This document shows, in pieces, positions 52,375-61,749 of a stretch of DNA of 64,000 bases; position 1 is the first letter of the stretch; the number at the start of each line of letters is the position of its first letter. The position numbers were made by a program, and so were the translations under genes. The DNA is taken from assembly GCF_039822205.1 (NCBI RefSeq), contig NZ_JBAGBW010000007.1:1-64000 (forward strand), read 5' to 3'. Source of the stretch: Thermodesulfobium sp. 4217-1 (lineage in GTDB: Bacteria; Thermodesulfobiota; Thermodesulfobiia; Thermodesulfobiales; Thermodesulfobiaceae). The notes below the pieces were generated by a model. The model made no database searches, was not told the DNA's origin, and saw only the letters and a list, made by a program, of their open reading frames with translations.

Positions 52375-54566
52375 AAATAATACAAAGGATCTACGTCTAC
52401 AATAAATATTTTCTTATCCTTTGGAGAATATCTCTTCAGCAGTATTTCAAGAAAGTCTTTTCTTGTGGCCTTATCCTTAAATCTGATCAAAGAATACATC
52501 CTATAATTTCCATGTAGTCTTAAAATTGGACAAAACTTTGGTGGAGTTACTTTTATTTCCCTATTGTCAAAAAGGTTATATACCTCTTTTAAAATTTCTC
52601 TAAATTTTTTCGCCTCGTCCTTTACCTCTGTCAATTTTCCATTCCACCTAAATATCACTTCATAGCTAAAAGGAGGGCAAGACATATCCTTTCTTAACTC
52701 CAATTCTTCCAATAAAAAATCCCAATAGCTTATCGTCGTATACTTACGAATAATAGGTACCTGATCTTCGCTCGCCTGAATTACCACCTTACCTCCCATA
52801 GAATATCTCCCTGCCCTACCTGTTACCTGAACCAGCAATTGATATAGCTTTTCAAACGATCTAAAATCTGGCATCGATGTTAAGGGTTCCAGAAAGGGTA
52901 TGCCCACAAAGTTTATTTTCGGAAAATTTAAACCCTTTGTAATTATCTGAGTGCCAACCAAGAAGTCTATCTTGCCATCCAATATATCTTTAAGCACAGC
53001 TTTTAGCTTTGAGTAGGTATTTACGCTGTCAGAGTCTATCCTCTCCACATTAGCATCTGGAAAAAGGTTTTTTAACTCTTCGGTAATCTTTTGTGATCCA
53101 GCGCCATATTGTTTGAAATTTAAGCCCGAGCACTTCTTGCACACAGGGTCTGTAGTGAACTTATAGCCGCAATGGTGGCATACATATACCCTTTTCCCTT
53201 TTATCATGTGAACGCACATCGGCACATCACAATTTTTACACTTTACTAACTCTCCGCAGTCAGCACAACTAACGAATGGATAAAATCCCCTTCTTGGCAC
53301 GAAAACAATAGCTTGCTCTTTTTTTTCTCTTACTTCTTTCAAAGAGTTTATAAATTCTTCACTAAACGATCCATAAAAGCTCTGTCTTTTAACAATATTT
53401 ATTTTTGGCAGGCTAAAATCTCCAAACCTTTTAGAAAGAAAATAAGAAGAAACCTTCCCATCCAGGATTTTTCTGCCCAGATTTACGCTTGGGGTGGCGC
53501 TTACATACAAAACTGGACAATTGTTATACTCTGCCCTCTCCCTTGCAAGGATTCTTGCATCGTATCTTATAAAGTCGTCTTGCTTGTAGTTCTCGCTTTG
53601 CTCTTCGTCTACTATAATTAGCCCTATATCGTTTATAGGGAGAAAGATCAATGACCTTGGTCCGACAAATATCTTCTCAGTCAGATTTGGAATGATATTC
53701 AAAAGTTTGTTTCTTTCAGACTTACCCAACTGACTGTGCCACACATATATAAGATTGGGAAATCTCTTTTCCAGCATATCTACAAAGTGCGTCGCAAGAG
53801 TAATCTCTGGCAAAAGAAGCACTGCATTCTTCCCATTTTGCAAAACTTCCATTATCAGCTTCAGATAGACCTCAGTCTTGCCGCTCCCGGTAGTCCCTAC
53901 TAAAGAGAGCTCACTGTACCCATTTAGATGTCCCCTGAAGTATTTAAAAGCTCTATCCTGTTCATCGTTTAGAATTGCTAAGTTTTTGCATTTCTCAATC
54001 TCATCAGTCTTTTCGCACAGATCAAAATTAGCCTTATCATTTTTTGCAGTAGTTTCATTAACTATATCTATCAGTTTCTCAGATAGAGCGTATCTAAAAG
54101 TATCCTTGTACTTACTTTTTATATATGAAAGATCATATTCTCTCTTGCTTAGCAGCTCTAAGAAGCCTTTCAGATCATCAGAAATTAGCAAAGAGTAATC
54201 TAAGACTTCCTTGCCCCTTTCAGCAATCTTAACCTTATTTTTGCTTGATAGCTTTATGTTAAATGATGGAAAAAGTCCAAGCGCACTATTAGGCATAACA
54301 AAATAATATTCGCAAACAAATTTGTATAATTTATACAGGTCATCATTAAAAAATCTCTTCTCGTAAATCGAATTAACGAATTTGAGCTCTGAAGAGTCAT
54401 CTCCTTCTGCGGCCTCTTTTACGGTTTCGACCACTCCCAAGAAATTTTTCCCACTTACTGGAACGTCTACAATGTACCCATTATCAATATCTACGTCAGA
54501 TTTGATATAATAACTCAGTCTCTTATTTATATTTGGCAGTTGAACGTCTAAAATATATTTTTTCAT
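52371..54566 (-). CDS. priA: Primosomal protein N' (replication restart helicase PriA)
   Basis: The 731-residue 3'-5' helicase reloads the replisome at stalled forks. Walker A GTTGSGKT is at 224-231, motif II is IIVDEEQ (most homologues have DEEH), and a zinc-binding cluster of Cys pairs (CADCGELVKCKNCDVPMC, then CHHCGYKF and CKKCSG) is around residue 430-480. The N-terminal 3'-DNA-binding domain is present. The gene starts 32 bases from the divergent xthA. Confidence 0.95.
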   Translation of the reverse strand: MKKYILDVQLPNINKRLSYYIKSDVDIDNGYIVDVPVSGKNFLGVVETVKEAAEGDDSSELKFVNSIYEKRFFNDDLYKLYKFVCEYYFVMPNSALGLFPSFNIKLSSKNKVKIAERGKEVLDYSLLISDDLKGFLELLSKREYDLSYIKSKYKDTFRYALSEKLIDIVNETTAKNDKANFDLCEKTDEIEKCKNLAILNDEQDRAFKYFRGHLNGYSELSLVGTTGSGKTEVYLKLIMEVLQNGKNAVLLLPEITLATHFVDMLEKRFPNLIYVWHSQLGKSERNKLLNIIPNLTEKIFVGPRSLIFLPINDIGLIIVDEEQSENYKQDDFIRYDARILARERAEYNNCPVLYVSATPSVNLGRKILDGKVSSYFLSKRFGDFSLPKINIVKRQSFYGSFSEEFINSLKEVREKKEQAIVFVPRRGFYPFVSCADCGELVKCKNCDVPMCVHMIKGKRVYVCHHCGYKFTTDPVCKKCSGLNFKQYGAGSQKITEELKNLFPDANVERIDSDSVNTYSKLKAVLKDILDGKIDFLVGTQIITKGLNFPKINFVGIPFLEPLTSMPDFRSFEKLYQLLVQVTGRAGRYSMGGKVVIQASEDQVPIIRKYTTISYWDFLLEELELRKDMSCPPFSYEVIFRWNGKLTEVKDEAKKFREILKEVYNLFDNREIKVTPPKFCPILRLHGNYRMYSLIRFKDKATRKDFLEILLKRYSPKDKKIFIVDVDPLYYF

Positions 54567-54597
54567 AATATCCTCAATTCTTCAAAAGGAGATTAAA

Positions 54598-55362
54598 TTG
54601 ATTATAACTACTTTTAATGTAAATTCTATAAGAAGCAGAACTGATATTGTCAGCTTACTTATAGAAAAGCACAATCCAGAAATAATAGCACTTCAAGAAA
54701 TAAAGTGCACTCCAGATCTCTTTCCAGAACTAATATTTCCCGACTACAAGTGTTTAGTGTCAGGCGAAAAGTCATACAATGGAGTTGCAATTTGCACAAA
54801 ACTTGACTCGATTCATTTTGAAAACGAATTTCAAGACTCTCTGGATCAGAAAAGATCCCTATTTGTAAAATTTGAAAACTTTACTCTTATGAACATATAC
54901 TTTCCTCACGGCGATCTTAGAAACAACGATAAATTTTATTATAAATTAACTTTCTATAAAAAATTACTTAAATTTCTAAACGAAAACTTTACTCCTGATG
55001 ACCCAATAGTTATGCTTGGAGACTTCAACGTAGCCTTAACAGATTTTGACGTATACGATCCAGAGCTCTTAAAGGACACTATCGGCACGATGCCCGAAGA
55101 GAGAGACGCATTAAGAGAGCTTCTAAGTTTCGGATTCGTAGACACATACAGGCACTTTCATCCGACCGATCCAGGCTTTACCTGGTTTAGTTATATAGGC
55201 GGCGAAATATGGAAAAACAACGGTATGAGAATAGATTATATATTGGTGACCAGGCCGCTTTTAGATAAAGTAAAGAGAGTAGAAGTGGACTTTTCTCTCA
55301 GAAGAAGAAGAACGCCAAAGCCATCCGATCACGCCCCTCTACTTATGGAGATTGACCTCTAA
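54598..55362 (+). CDS. xthA: Exodeoxyribonuclease III
   Basis: The 254-residue enzyme is a 3'-5' exonuclease and AP endonuclease in base excision repair. It has the Exo III family landmarks ITTFNVNSIRSR, LQEIKC with the metal-binding Glu34, YNGVAICTK, MLGDFNVAL and the final SDHAPLLMEIDL with the catalytic His. It starts at a TTG and diverges from priA, a repair-related neighbour. Confidence 0.95.
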   Translation: MIITTFNVNSIRSRTDIVSLLIEKHNPEIIALQEIKCTPDLFPELIFPDYKCLVSGEKSYNGVAICTKLDSIHFENEFQDSLDQKRSLFVKFENFTLMNIYFPHGDLRNNDKFYYKLTFYKKLLKFLNENFTPDDPIVMLGDFNVALTDFDVYDPELLKDTIGTMPEERDALRELLSFGFVDTYRHFHPTDPGFTWFSYIGGEIWKNNGMRIDYILVTRPLLDKVKRVEVDFSLRRRRTPKPSDHAPLLMEIDL

Positions 55363-55373
55363 ATACTGTATCT

Positions 55374-56156
55374 CTAAGACCTATGGAATCTAAATATTTC
55401 CCAATAAGTCTCTGGATCTATCTGACCAGGTCTCTTCTGCAACAGATCACTGTATATTTCAGAAAATACTCTTATGTACTCTTCACTTAACACATTTTTT
55501 AAAATCTTTCTTGGCTGAGAAAAAATTCTTCTCAAGAAGTTTTCAAAGTCCTCACAATATGGCTTTTTTTCGTAGAAATCATTTTTTGGAGTCAGCTTTA
55601 TCACCACAGACTTTACCTTCGGCTTAGGATAAAAGCACCCTTCTGAAACCTCAAAAAGCACCCTGCCGTCAAAAAGGTTTTGAATAAGGACGCTTAGCCT
55701 TCCATAATCCTTGATGCCTGGTGGAGCGAAGAGCCTTTGTGCCATTTCTTTTTGAATCATCAAAGTCATACCCTTCAGCCTGATATTCTCTTTTATCATC
55801 TTTACGATTATTAAAGACGCAATATTATATGGCAGGTTTGCAATTACGTTCACTCTCTTGTCTATAAATCCAAAATCAGTCCTAAGCGCATCAGATAGTA
55901 GAATGTTTTTGTTTGCCAGAGTTAAATCCTTCTCGTAATCCTCGCTCAAAAGCTCGAAGAGCCCCCTGTCGACCTCTATTCCTAAGTAATCGTTTGGAAT
56001 CCGTAAAAGATATGTTGTCAGAGCACCTTTTCCAGGCCCAATCTCAATTACAAAGTCATCCTCTTCTATCATTGCAGACTCTATAATCTTCTTGGATACG
56101 TTCTGATCTACCAGAAAATTTTGACCATATCTCTTTAAAGGTGCAAGATTTTTCAT
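55374..56156 (-). CDS. rsmA: 16S rRNA (adenine(1518)-N6/adenine(1519)-N6)-dimethyltransferase
   Basis: The 260-residue RsmA/KsgA enzyme dimethylates two adjacent adenines at the 3' end of 16S rRNA during small-subunit assembly. RYGQNFLVDQNVSKKI, the AdoMet site IEIGPGKGALTTYLL and the motif IV NLPYNIAS are diagnostic. It is downstream of pdxA, 15 bases away, and the pdxA-rsmA order is common in bacteria. Confidence 0.96.
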   Translation of the reverse strand: MKNLAPLKRYGQNFLVDQNVSKKIIESAMIEEDDFVIEIGPGKGALTTYLLRIPNDYLGIEVDRGLFELLSEDYEKDLTLANKNILLSDALRTDFGFIDKRVNVIANLPYNIASLIIVKMIKENIRLKGMTLMIQKEMAQRLFAPPGIKDYGRLSVLIQNLFDGRVLFEVSEGCFYPKPKVKSVVIKLTPKNDFYEKKPYCEDFENFLRRIFSQPRKILKNVLSEEYIRVFSEIYSDLLQKRPGQIDPETYWEIFRFHRS

Positions 56157-56171
56157 TATTTATGTAATATT

Positions 56172-57197
56172 TTAATAGCTATTGTTCTTAAAGGTGACAA
56201 ACTTTTCATAGAAATCAAATGCCAGTTTTAGCCCGCCCTCGTCTACCATTTGAGGATTGTTTGCTATGGAATATCCCACTCCGTGAGCCAGGGTACATCT
56301 TAAAAAGGGCAGCCCGGTATTTATCTCAATTATCCTTGGGAAGGAGAGCGCCTTCATAATAGACAGAAACTGATCGTGATAAAGAGATATCACAGACCTG
56401 ATATCAAGATTTTTTAAATTAAAATATATTGAATCGGGCGCAAGAGGACCAAAGATCTCAGCATAAGAGCAGCTTGATCTTGCATATTCAATAAATGGCT
56501 TAATAATAGACTCTTCTTCGCCTCCAATGCTTCCCTCTTCGCCAGCGTGAGGATTAAGGCCAGATATAGCAATCTTCAATGGCTTTATGTCTAAAATATT
56601 TGCAAGATATATGATCGACTGCAGAGAGAGATTTAGCCTTTCAAATGTAACCTGTTTTGGCACTTCACAAATGGGTATATGGTGGGAAAGAAGATTTAAG
56701 AGATAGAATCCGTCAAAGAAATTCATGCTTACATCTTTCGAATATCTCTCTTCAAGGAAGGCAGTGTGTCCTAAGAAATTTCTATTTATAGACTTTGATA
56801 TCAAACTCTTATTTATTGGCAAGGTTAAATAAAACTTACAATTTTCCTCTTCTACGAATTTTAACGACTCCACAAAACACTGATATGAAAATCTCCCCAC
56901 TCTCTCATCTGGCTTGCCCAGAACCTCTATTCCAAAACCAGAGTCAAGGTCTACAATCCCAAAGCCATTATCTTTATTATAGATGGGCATATGAACTTCA
57001 GAGCCCATAAAATGGCACAAATCATCAAAAAATGCCTTGTTTGTAAAGAGTATGACTTTTTTATCCTTATTTTTTTCCAAATATTTTATCAAAGAAATCA
57101 AGCTAATCCCAGATAGATCCCCACAGGATACCACAGGAAGGCAATCTATATCGTCAGGACAGCCTGCGCCATTATGAGAGTTATTTATATTGTTCAC
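56172..57197 (-). CDS. pdxA: 4-hydroxythreonine-4-phosphate dehydrogenase
   Basis: The 341-residue enzyme belongs to the deoxyxylulose-5-phosphate-dependent vitamin B6 pathway. It has the metal-binding motifs: the LGHTAFLEERY block, SGLNPHAGEEG, FGPLAPDSIYF and SLYHDQFLSIMKAL. The N-terminus is somewhat divergent: SCGDLSGIS replaces the usual GDPAGIG. It starts at a GTG after the ahbB stop. Pyridoxal phosphate is needed by several enzymes but no special link to heme is implied. Confidence 0.92.
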   Translation of the reverse strand: MNNINNSHNGAGCPDDIDCLPVVSCGDLSGISLISLIKYLEKNKDKKVILFTNKAFFDDLCHFMGSEVHMPIYNKDNGFGIVDLDSGFGIEVLGKPDERVGRFSYQCFVESLKFVEEENCKFYLTLPINKSLISKSINRNFLGHTAFLEERYSKDVSMNFFDGFYLLNLLSHHIPICEVPKQVTFERLNLSLQSIIYLANILDIKPLKIAISGLNPHAGEEGSIGGEEESIIKPFIEYARSSCSYAEIFGPLAPDSIYFNLKNLDIRSVISLYHDQFLSIMKALSFPRIIEINTGLPFLRCTLAHGVGYSIANNPQMVDEGGLKLAFDFYEKFVTFKNNSY

Positions 57198-57229
57198 AGA
57201 AGGGTGCCTTCACAAATAGTCATAAAAAT

Positions 57230-57706
57230 TCACTCCTTAACTTTAAACCTTACGTCAATTTTAAAGATTCTCTTGGCAGGAAGCTCCACCAGGCTTATAA
57301 TGCCCTCTTCTTTTCTTAGATCGTCGATAAATGCGTCAATTTCTTCTTTAGAAGGCATTATCAAAGTAAACCAGAGGTTATATTCATGATCCCTTAGATA
57401 ATTATGAGAAACTCCATGACACTTGTTAATTCTTTCTACTACATTTTCAATGTGATCGTTGTCAACCTTAAGTCCCACAAGGGTTCCCTTGAAGCCTAAT
57501 TTTCTTGGGTCAAATACCCCGCCTATCAATCTAATTATGCCCTCTGATTTTAACTTCTGAAGAATTTTTATTACTTCTTGTCCACTTATTCCCAATTGAG
57601 CGCCCAGCTCATCAAAGGGCTTTTCTACAATAGGAAAGTTGTGCTGAATTTTCTCTAAAAGAGTCTCTTCTACTTCGGTTAGCTTTATTGTTTTCTCATC
57701 AGGCAC
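57230..57706 (-). CDS. ahbB: Siroheme decarboxylase subunit (AhbB-like, Lrp/AsnC fold)
   Basis: The 158-residue protein has an N-terminal winged helix (EKPFDELGAQLGISGQEVIKILQKLKSEGIIRLIGG split over about 35-65) and a C-terminal RAM-like domain with the HNYLRDHEYNLWFTLIMPS stretch, the signature of AhbA/AhbB siroheme decarboxylases and the NirD/G/H/L family. AhbA and AhbB together remove two acetate carboxyls from siroheme. Only one of the two genes is visible here; the partner must be elsewhere or this may act alone. It overlaps the upstream radical SAM gene by 22 bases. Confidence 0.85.
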   Translation of the reverse strand: MPDEKTIKLTEVEETLLEKIQHNFPIVEKPFDELGAQLGISGQEVIKILQKLKSEGIIRLIGGVFDPRKLGFKGTLVGLKVDNDHIENVVERINKCHGVSHNYLRDHEYNLWFTLIMPSKEEIDAFIDDLRKEEGIISLVELPAKRIFKIDVRFKVKE

Positions 57707-58692
57707 CAGGGCTCTTCTCCTAAATAGTCTCCATTATAAAAAAGGGCTCTTGCTCTACAGCCACCGCAGATCTCATTAAAGCCGCACTTTCCACAGCTTC
57801 CCTTAAGGTTTCCCTCTCTTAATTCTTTAAATAAGGTGGCATCTCTCCAAATTTCAGAAAATTTTTCAGTCTTCACATTTCCCACTTTTATGGGCATATA
57901 TGGGCATGGCCAAATGTCGCCTTCAGGGGTGATTGAACAGTATCCTGTGCCAGCAAGACAGCCCTTTGTAAATCTTGTCTCTATGCCCAGAGTCTTTGCA
58001 ATTCTCATATATTGAGGCGCACAAGTGGGCTTAAGCTCTATATTTACAGTTTTTGATTTCAAGAGTATCTTTTTCAACAAGTCTTCATAATCGCGTGCGT
58101 TCAAACTCTCTATCTCAATATCTACTGCCCTGCCAGTAGGCACCAAAAAAAATATGTGATGGGCGTCAGCGCCAATTTCAACAGCGAAATCAGTAATATC
58201 TAAAATTTCATCAATATTTCTCCTGGTTACAGTAGTGTTTATCTGAAATGACAAGCCGATATCTTTAAGTATCTTCATAGCCTCCACAGCCCTTGACCAG
58301 GCTCCCTCTACACCTCTAAACTTATCGTGTTGCATTTGGTTTAGGCTATCCAAGCTGATGCTTATCCTTGCAGCGCCTGAGGCCTTCAGCCTCAAAGCCA
58401 TTTCTCTATCAATAAGAGTTCCGTTCGTACCAAACACAGGCCTTAGCCCAATACTACTCGCATATTCAGTTAATTCAAATATATCCTTCCTCAGCAGAGG
58501 CTCTCCCCCGCTAAACACCATAATCTTGAATCCTGCTTTTTTTATCTCATCGAGCAATGATTTCCCTTGTTCCGTAGTAAGCTCATTATATTTTTTATCG
58601 CCTGCATCGCGGTAGCAGTGAACACATTTCAAGTTACACTCCTGCGTCGTATTCCAGGAACACAAAATTGGTTGATTGTTATCCGACTTCAA
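57685..58692 (-). CDS. ahbD: Radical SAM heme synthase (AhbD/NirJ2-like)
   Basis: The 335-residue radical SAM enzyme has the cluster-binding Cys19, Cys23 and Cys26 (CNLKCVHCYRDAG), FSGGEPLLRKDIF, and a C-terminal SPASM-type Cys set (CLAGTGYCSITPEGDIWPCPY, then CGKCGFNEICGGCRARA). The start WNTTQECN and the HHIFFLVPTGRAVDIE segment match the NirJ2/AhbD group that converts iron-coproporphyrin III to heme by oxidative decarboxylation. It is part of the hemB-ahbC-ahbD-ahbB cluster. AhbD and AhbC are related, so the assignment rests on these segments. Confidence 0.82.
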   Translation of the reverse strand: MKSDNNQPILCSWNTTQECNLKCVHCYRDAGDKKYNELTTEQGKSLLDEIKKAGFKIMVFSGGEPLLRKDIFELTEYASSIGLRPVFGTNGTLIDREMALRLKASGAARISISLDSLNQMQHDKFRGVEGAWSRAVEAMKILKDIGLSFQINTTVTRRNIDEILDITDFAVEIGADAHHIFFLVPTGRAVDIEIESLNARDYEDLLKKILLKSKTVNIELKPTCAPQYMRIAKTLGIETRFTKGCLAGTGYCSITPEGDIWPCPYMPIKVGNVKTEKFSEIWRDATLFKELREGNLKGSCGKCGFNEICGGCRARALFYNGDYLGEEPWCLMRKQ

Positions 58693-58738
58693 TAGGAAGC
58701 TCCCTTCTGAAGAAGTTTAAATAAATTTTCCAAAACAC

Positions 58739-59719
58739 TTATTTATTGCTGCCAGCTAACCACTTCGCATAATCGAGTGAATGATACGATATGATTATGT
58801 CTGCTCCTGCCCTTGTAAAGGCATAGAAAATCTCTGAAATGGTGCTCATCTCATCTATCCAGCCATTTATCCCAGCCGCTTTTACCATAGAGTACTCACC
58901 GCTCACGTTATAGACTGCTACCGGCAGAAGAACCTTCTCTTTTACAGTCTTCAAAACGTCCAGATATGCAAGACCCGGTTTGACCATTAGTATATCAGCG
59001 CATTCATCTACGTCTATAAGAGACTCCTTCACGGCTTCGTTATAACCAAAATATGGGCTCATTTGATGAGTCTTTCTATTGCCAAATTTTGGTGCAGACT
59101 CCGCAGCATCTCTAAATGGCCCGTAAAAACATGAAGAATATTTAACAGAGTAGCTCATTATAATCGTGTTATAGAATCCCTTGCTGTCAAGCGCATCCCT
59201 AATGGACATGACCATTCCATCCATCATACCCGATGGAGCAATTATATCTGCGCCGCTCTCAGCATACGAAATTGCGACCTCATTAAGGACCTCCAGGGTT
59301 TCATCGTTTAAAATTTCCCCTTCTCTTACGATACCGCAATGTCCGTGATCGGTATACTCACATAGACAGGTATCTGCAGCAACTGTCATCTCAGGAAATT
59401 CCTTTTTCACCAGTCGAATGGCTTTTTGAACTTCTCCCTCACTGTTCGATGCCCAGCTCCCTATTGGGTCTTTTACATCTGAGATACCAAAAAATATTAT
59501 TGATTTTATACCACTTTTCACCGCATCTTCCACAAAGGCTAAAACCTTATCGGTCGTATACCTATATACTCCAGGCATACTGCATATCTCTTCGACCTTA
59601 TCTGACCCAGGCATTACAAATATTGGCAGCATAAGCTTTTTTACTTCTACTAAAGAATCATCCAATATCTCCCTTATTCCATCTTGCCTTATTCTTCTCG
59701 CTCTATATATAGGAAACAT
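58739..59719 (-). CDS. hemB: Porphobilinogen synthase (delta-aminolevulinic acid dehydratase)
   Basis: The 326-residue enzyme joins two 5-aminolevulinate molecules. Zinc-type active-site cysteines are Cys118, Cys120 and Cys128 (ADTCLCEYTDHGHCG), and the Schiff-base lysines are Lys193 (SYSVKYSS) and Lys247 (MVKPGLAYLD). It is the general tetrapyrrole step that feeds siroheme and, through AhbA-D, heme; here it lies between the two radical SAM genes of that route. Confidence 0.95.
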   Translation of the reverse strand: MFPIYRARRIRQDGIREILDDSLVEVKKLMLPIFVMPGSDKVEEICSMPGVYRYTTDKVLAFVEDAVKSGIKSIIFFGISDVKDPIGSWASNSEGEVQKAIRLVKKEFPEMTVAADTCLCEYTDHGHCGIVREGEILNDETLEVLNEVAISYAESGADIIAPSGMMDGMVMSIRDALDSKGFYNTIIMSYSVKYSSCFYGPFRDAAESAPKFGNRKTHQMSPYFGYNEAVKESLIDVDECADILMVKPGLAYLDVLKTVKEKVLLPVAVYNVSGEYSMVKAAGINGWIDEMSTISEIFYAFTRAGADIIISYHSLDYAKWLAGSNK

Positions 59720-59751
59720 AAACTTCCCCTTTCAAACGAATAAATTAAATA

Positions 59752-60924
59752 TCAAAATTCCAATTTATCTATATAACAGGCAGGGTCCTCTTGCATAATA
59801 TCGCCATGAACCACCTCGGCTCTTATTCTGCAGCCTCCGCAAAGATAATTGTATTTGCACTCACCGCATATTCCTTTTAGATATTTTTCTTTATTTCGAA
59901 GCTTTTTCAAGAGAGGCTCGTTTTCATCTGTCCAGATCTGTGAGAATGGTCTCTCCCTGATATTCCCAAGGTTATAATGAAGCCAGAACTGGCAGGGGTG
60001 AACGTTCCCCTCATTGTCAATATTTGCAAATTTCGTGCCAGCTGAGCATCCGCCGTGCATCTTTAAGAGCTCCTTTATCTCGTCAGCCCTATCTGGCTCA
60101 TTTGATGTAAGGTACAGATAAAGTGCAATACCATCAGCGTGATTGTCAGTAGTCAAGATTTCCAGATCTACCCCTTTTTTGTCAAACTCCTTTGTCTTCT
60201 TTACAAGAATATCAAAAAGCTCTACATTTTGATCTTTCGTCAGATCCAGCTCCAGCATCTCTTTGCCTCTTCCAGAGTAGACCAGATGATACATGCAAAA
60301 TCTTGGGATATTATTTTCAGCCACGAAATCAAGCACATCGGGCAAATCTTGGAAATTCATCTGGTTAACGGTAAATCTGACACCAGATTTTAGATCTATC
60401 TCCAGACAATTTTTTATGCCTTCAATAGATTTTCTAAAAGAGCCCTCTACACCTCGAAAATCGTCATGAACCTCTTCCAAACCGTCTAAGCTAATGCCTA
60501 CATATTGAAAATGGCTATCTTTCAGCCTTTTAGCAACATCTTTTGTTATAAGTGTCCCATTTGAAGACAGAACTGGTCTTATGCCCTTAGAAAAGGCATA
60601 TTCAGCCAATTCAAATATGTCTTCTCTCAATAATGGCTCTCCGCCAGAGAACAGTAACACAGGGGTTCCCAGAGTTGCTAAATCGTCTATCAAAACCTTT
60701 GCCTCTTCTGTGGTCAGCTCGTTTGAGGTCTTTTCGCCTGCGTTTATATAGCAGTGCTTACACTTTAGGTTACAAGCCTTTGTCACATTCCAGACGACCA
60801 AGGGTCTATTCTCAGTAGTAAACTGAAGAAGCTTGGGATCTTTTACGCCGCTTTCTTTATCTCTTTCTTTTATAACGTCAGAAACAGTAGCTTTTCCACA
60901 AAGGAGCTTGGTAAAACCAATCAT
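59752..60924 (-). CDS. ahbC: 12,18-didecarboxysiroheme deacetylase (radical SAM, AhbC-like)
   Basis: The 390-residue radical SAM enzyme carries Cys51, Cys55 and Cys58 (CNLKCKHCYI) and a C-terminal SPASM-like set (CQFWLHYNLGNI, CGECKYNYLCGGCRIR). The N-terminal IGFTKLLCGKATVSD and VVWNVTKACNLKC strongly resemble AhbC, which removes two acetyl groups to give iron-coproporphyrin III. It is the first gene of the cluster ahbC-hemB-ahbD-ahbB-pdxA-rsmA. With AhbD and AhbB it supports heme synthesis through siroheme, the route of sulfate reducers and archaea. Confidence 0.87.
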   Translation of the reverse strand: MIGFTKLLCGKATVSDVIKERDKESGVKDPKLLQFTTENRPLVVWNVTKACNLKCKHCYINAGEKTSNELTTEEAKVLIDDLATLGTPVLLFSGGEPLLREDIFELAEYAFSKGIRPVLSSNGTLITKDVAKRLKDSHFQYVGISLDGLEEVHDDFRGVEGSFRKSIEGIKNCLEIDLKSGVRFTVNQMNFQDLPDVLDFVAENNIPRFCMYHLVYSGRGKEMLELDLTKDQNVELFDILVKKTKEFDKKGVDLEILTTDNHADGIALYLYLTSNEPDRADEIKELLKMHGGCSAGTKFANIDNEGNVHPCQFWLHYNLGNIRERPFSQIWTDENEPLLKKLRNKEKYLKGICGECKYNYLCGGCRIRAEVVHGDIMQEDPACYIDKLEF

Positions 60925-60960
60925 AACTCTTCCCCTTTCAATGTTAACAAATCAACAAAA

Positions 60961-61734
60961 TTATATTTTTAAGTGTGAAAAGATCTCTTTTGAATAGCCT
61001 TCAATTTTGCCATCATCGGCCATTTGAACCATTACAGGGTCAATAGGCACTTTTGCCAGAACTTCTATACCATATTCCATAGCAATCTTCTCAACCTTGG
61101 AGGCACCAAATATATAATATTCCTTTTGATTGTCAGGACACACAAAATAACTCATATTCTCAACAATGCCAAAGAGCTTTCCATTCTTCACTCTTTTTAC
61201 CATCTTCATACTCTTTTTTACTATTAGAGAAGCTAAGTCTTGAGGAGTAGTCACCACAATTGCGCCGTCCACAGGAATTGACTGAAAAACTGTGATAAGA
61301 ACATCAGAAGTTCCAGGCGGCAAGTCTATAAACAGATAATCTAAATCTCCCCAATCAACCTGTTCCCAAAATTCTTTGATAACCTTTGAGAGCATTGGAC
61401 CACGCCAGATTACAGGATCGTCCTCTGAAGGCAAAAGCAAATTAAGAGATATTACCTTTATACCCGTTTTTGTGGTAGCTGGCTGCAATTTATCGTTTTT
61501 AACCTCTAACTTCTTATTAACGCCAAATAGCTTTGGTATGCTAGGTCCCGTCACATCAGCATCCAATATTCCCACCTTAAAGTTTCTTCTTGCGAACTCA
61601 CACGCTAAAAGTGAAGTAGTAGTGCTCTTTCCTACTCCGCCCTTCCCGCTCAATATTGCAACAACTTTTTTTACATTTGGCAAAACTAAGGGTTCCATAA
61701 TACCCGGATTGTTTTCCTGAGCTTTATCTGACAT
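60961..61734 (-). CDS. Mrp/NBP35-family iron-sulfur carrier ATPase
   Basis: The 257-residue P-loop ATPase has the deviant Walker A SGKGGVGKST near residue 29-38, the DADVTGPSIPKLFG loop, FIDLPPGTSDVLITVFQS, and a lone FVCPDNQ where many Mrp proteins have CxxC. It is thought to assemble or carry [Fe-S] clusters, for which the neighbouring radical SAM enzymes are possible clients. It lacks the N-terminal DUF59 domain of longer homologues. It lies just upstream of ahbC and downstream of the FAD gene, all on the minus strand. Confidence 0.9.
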   Translation of the reverse strand: MSDKAQENNPGIMEPLVLPNVKKVVAILSGKGGVGKSTTTSLLACEFARRNFKVGILDADVTGPSIPKLFGVNKKLEVKNDKLQPATTKTGIKVISLNLLLPSEDDPVIWRGPMLSKVIKEFWEQVDWGDLDYLFIDLPPGTSDVLITVFQSIPVDGAIVVTTPQDLASLIVKKSMKMVKRVKNGKLFGIVENMSYFVCPDNQKEYYIFGASKVEKIAMEYGIEVLAKVPIDPVMVQMADDGKIEGYSKEIFSHLKI

Positions 61735-61749
61735 AATTGTCCTCCTTAA

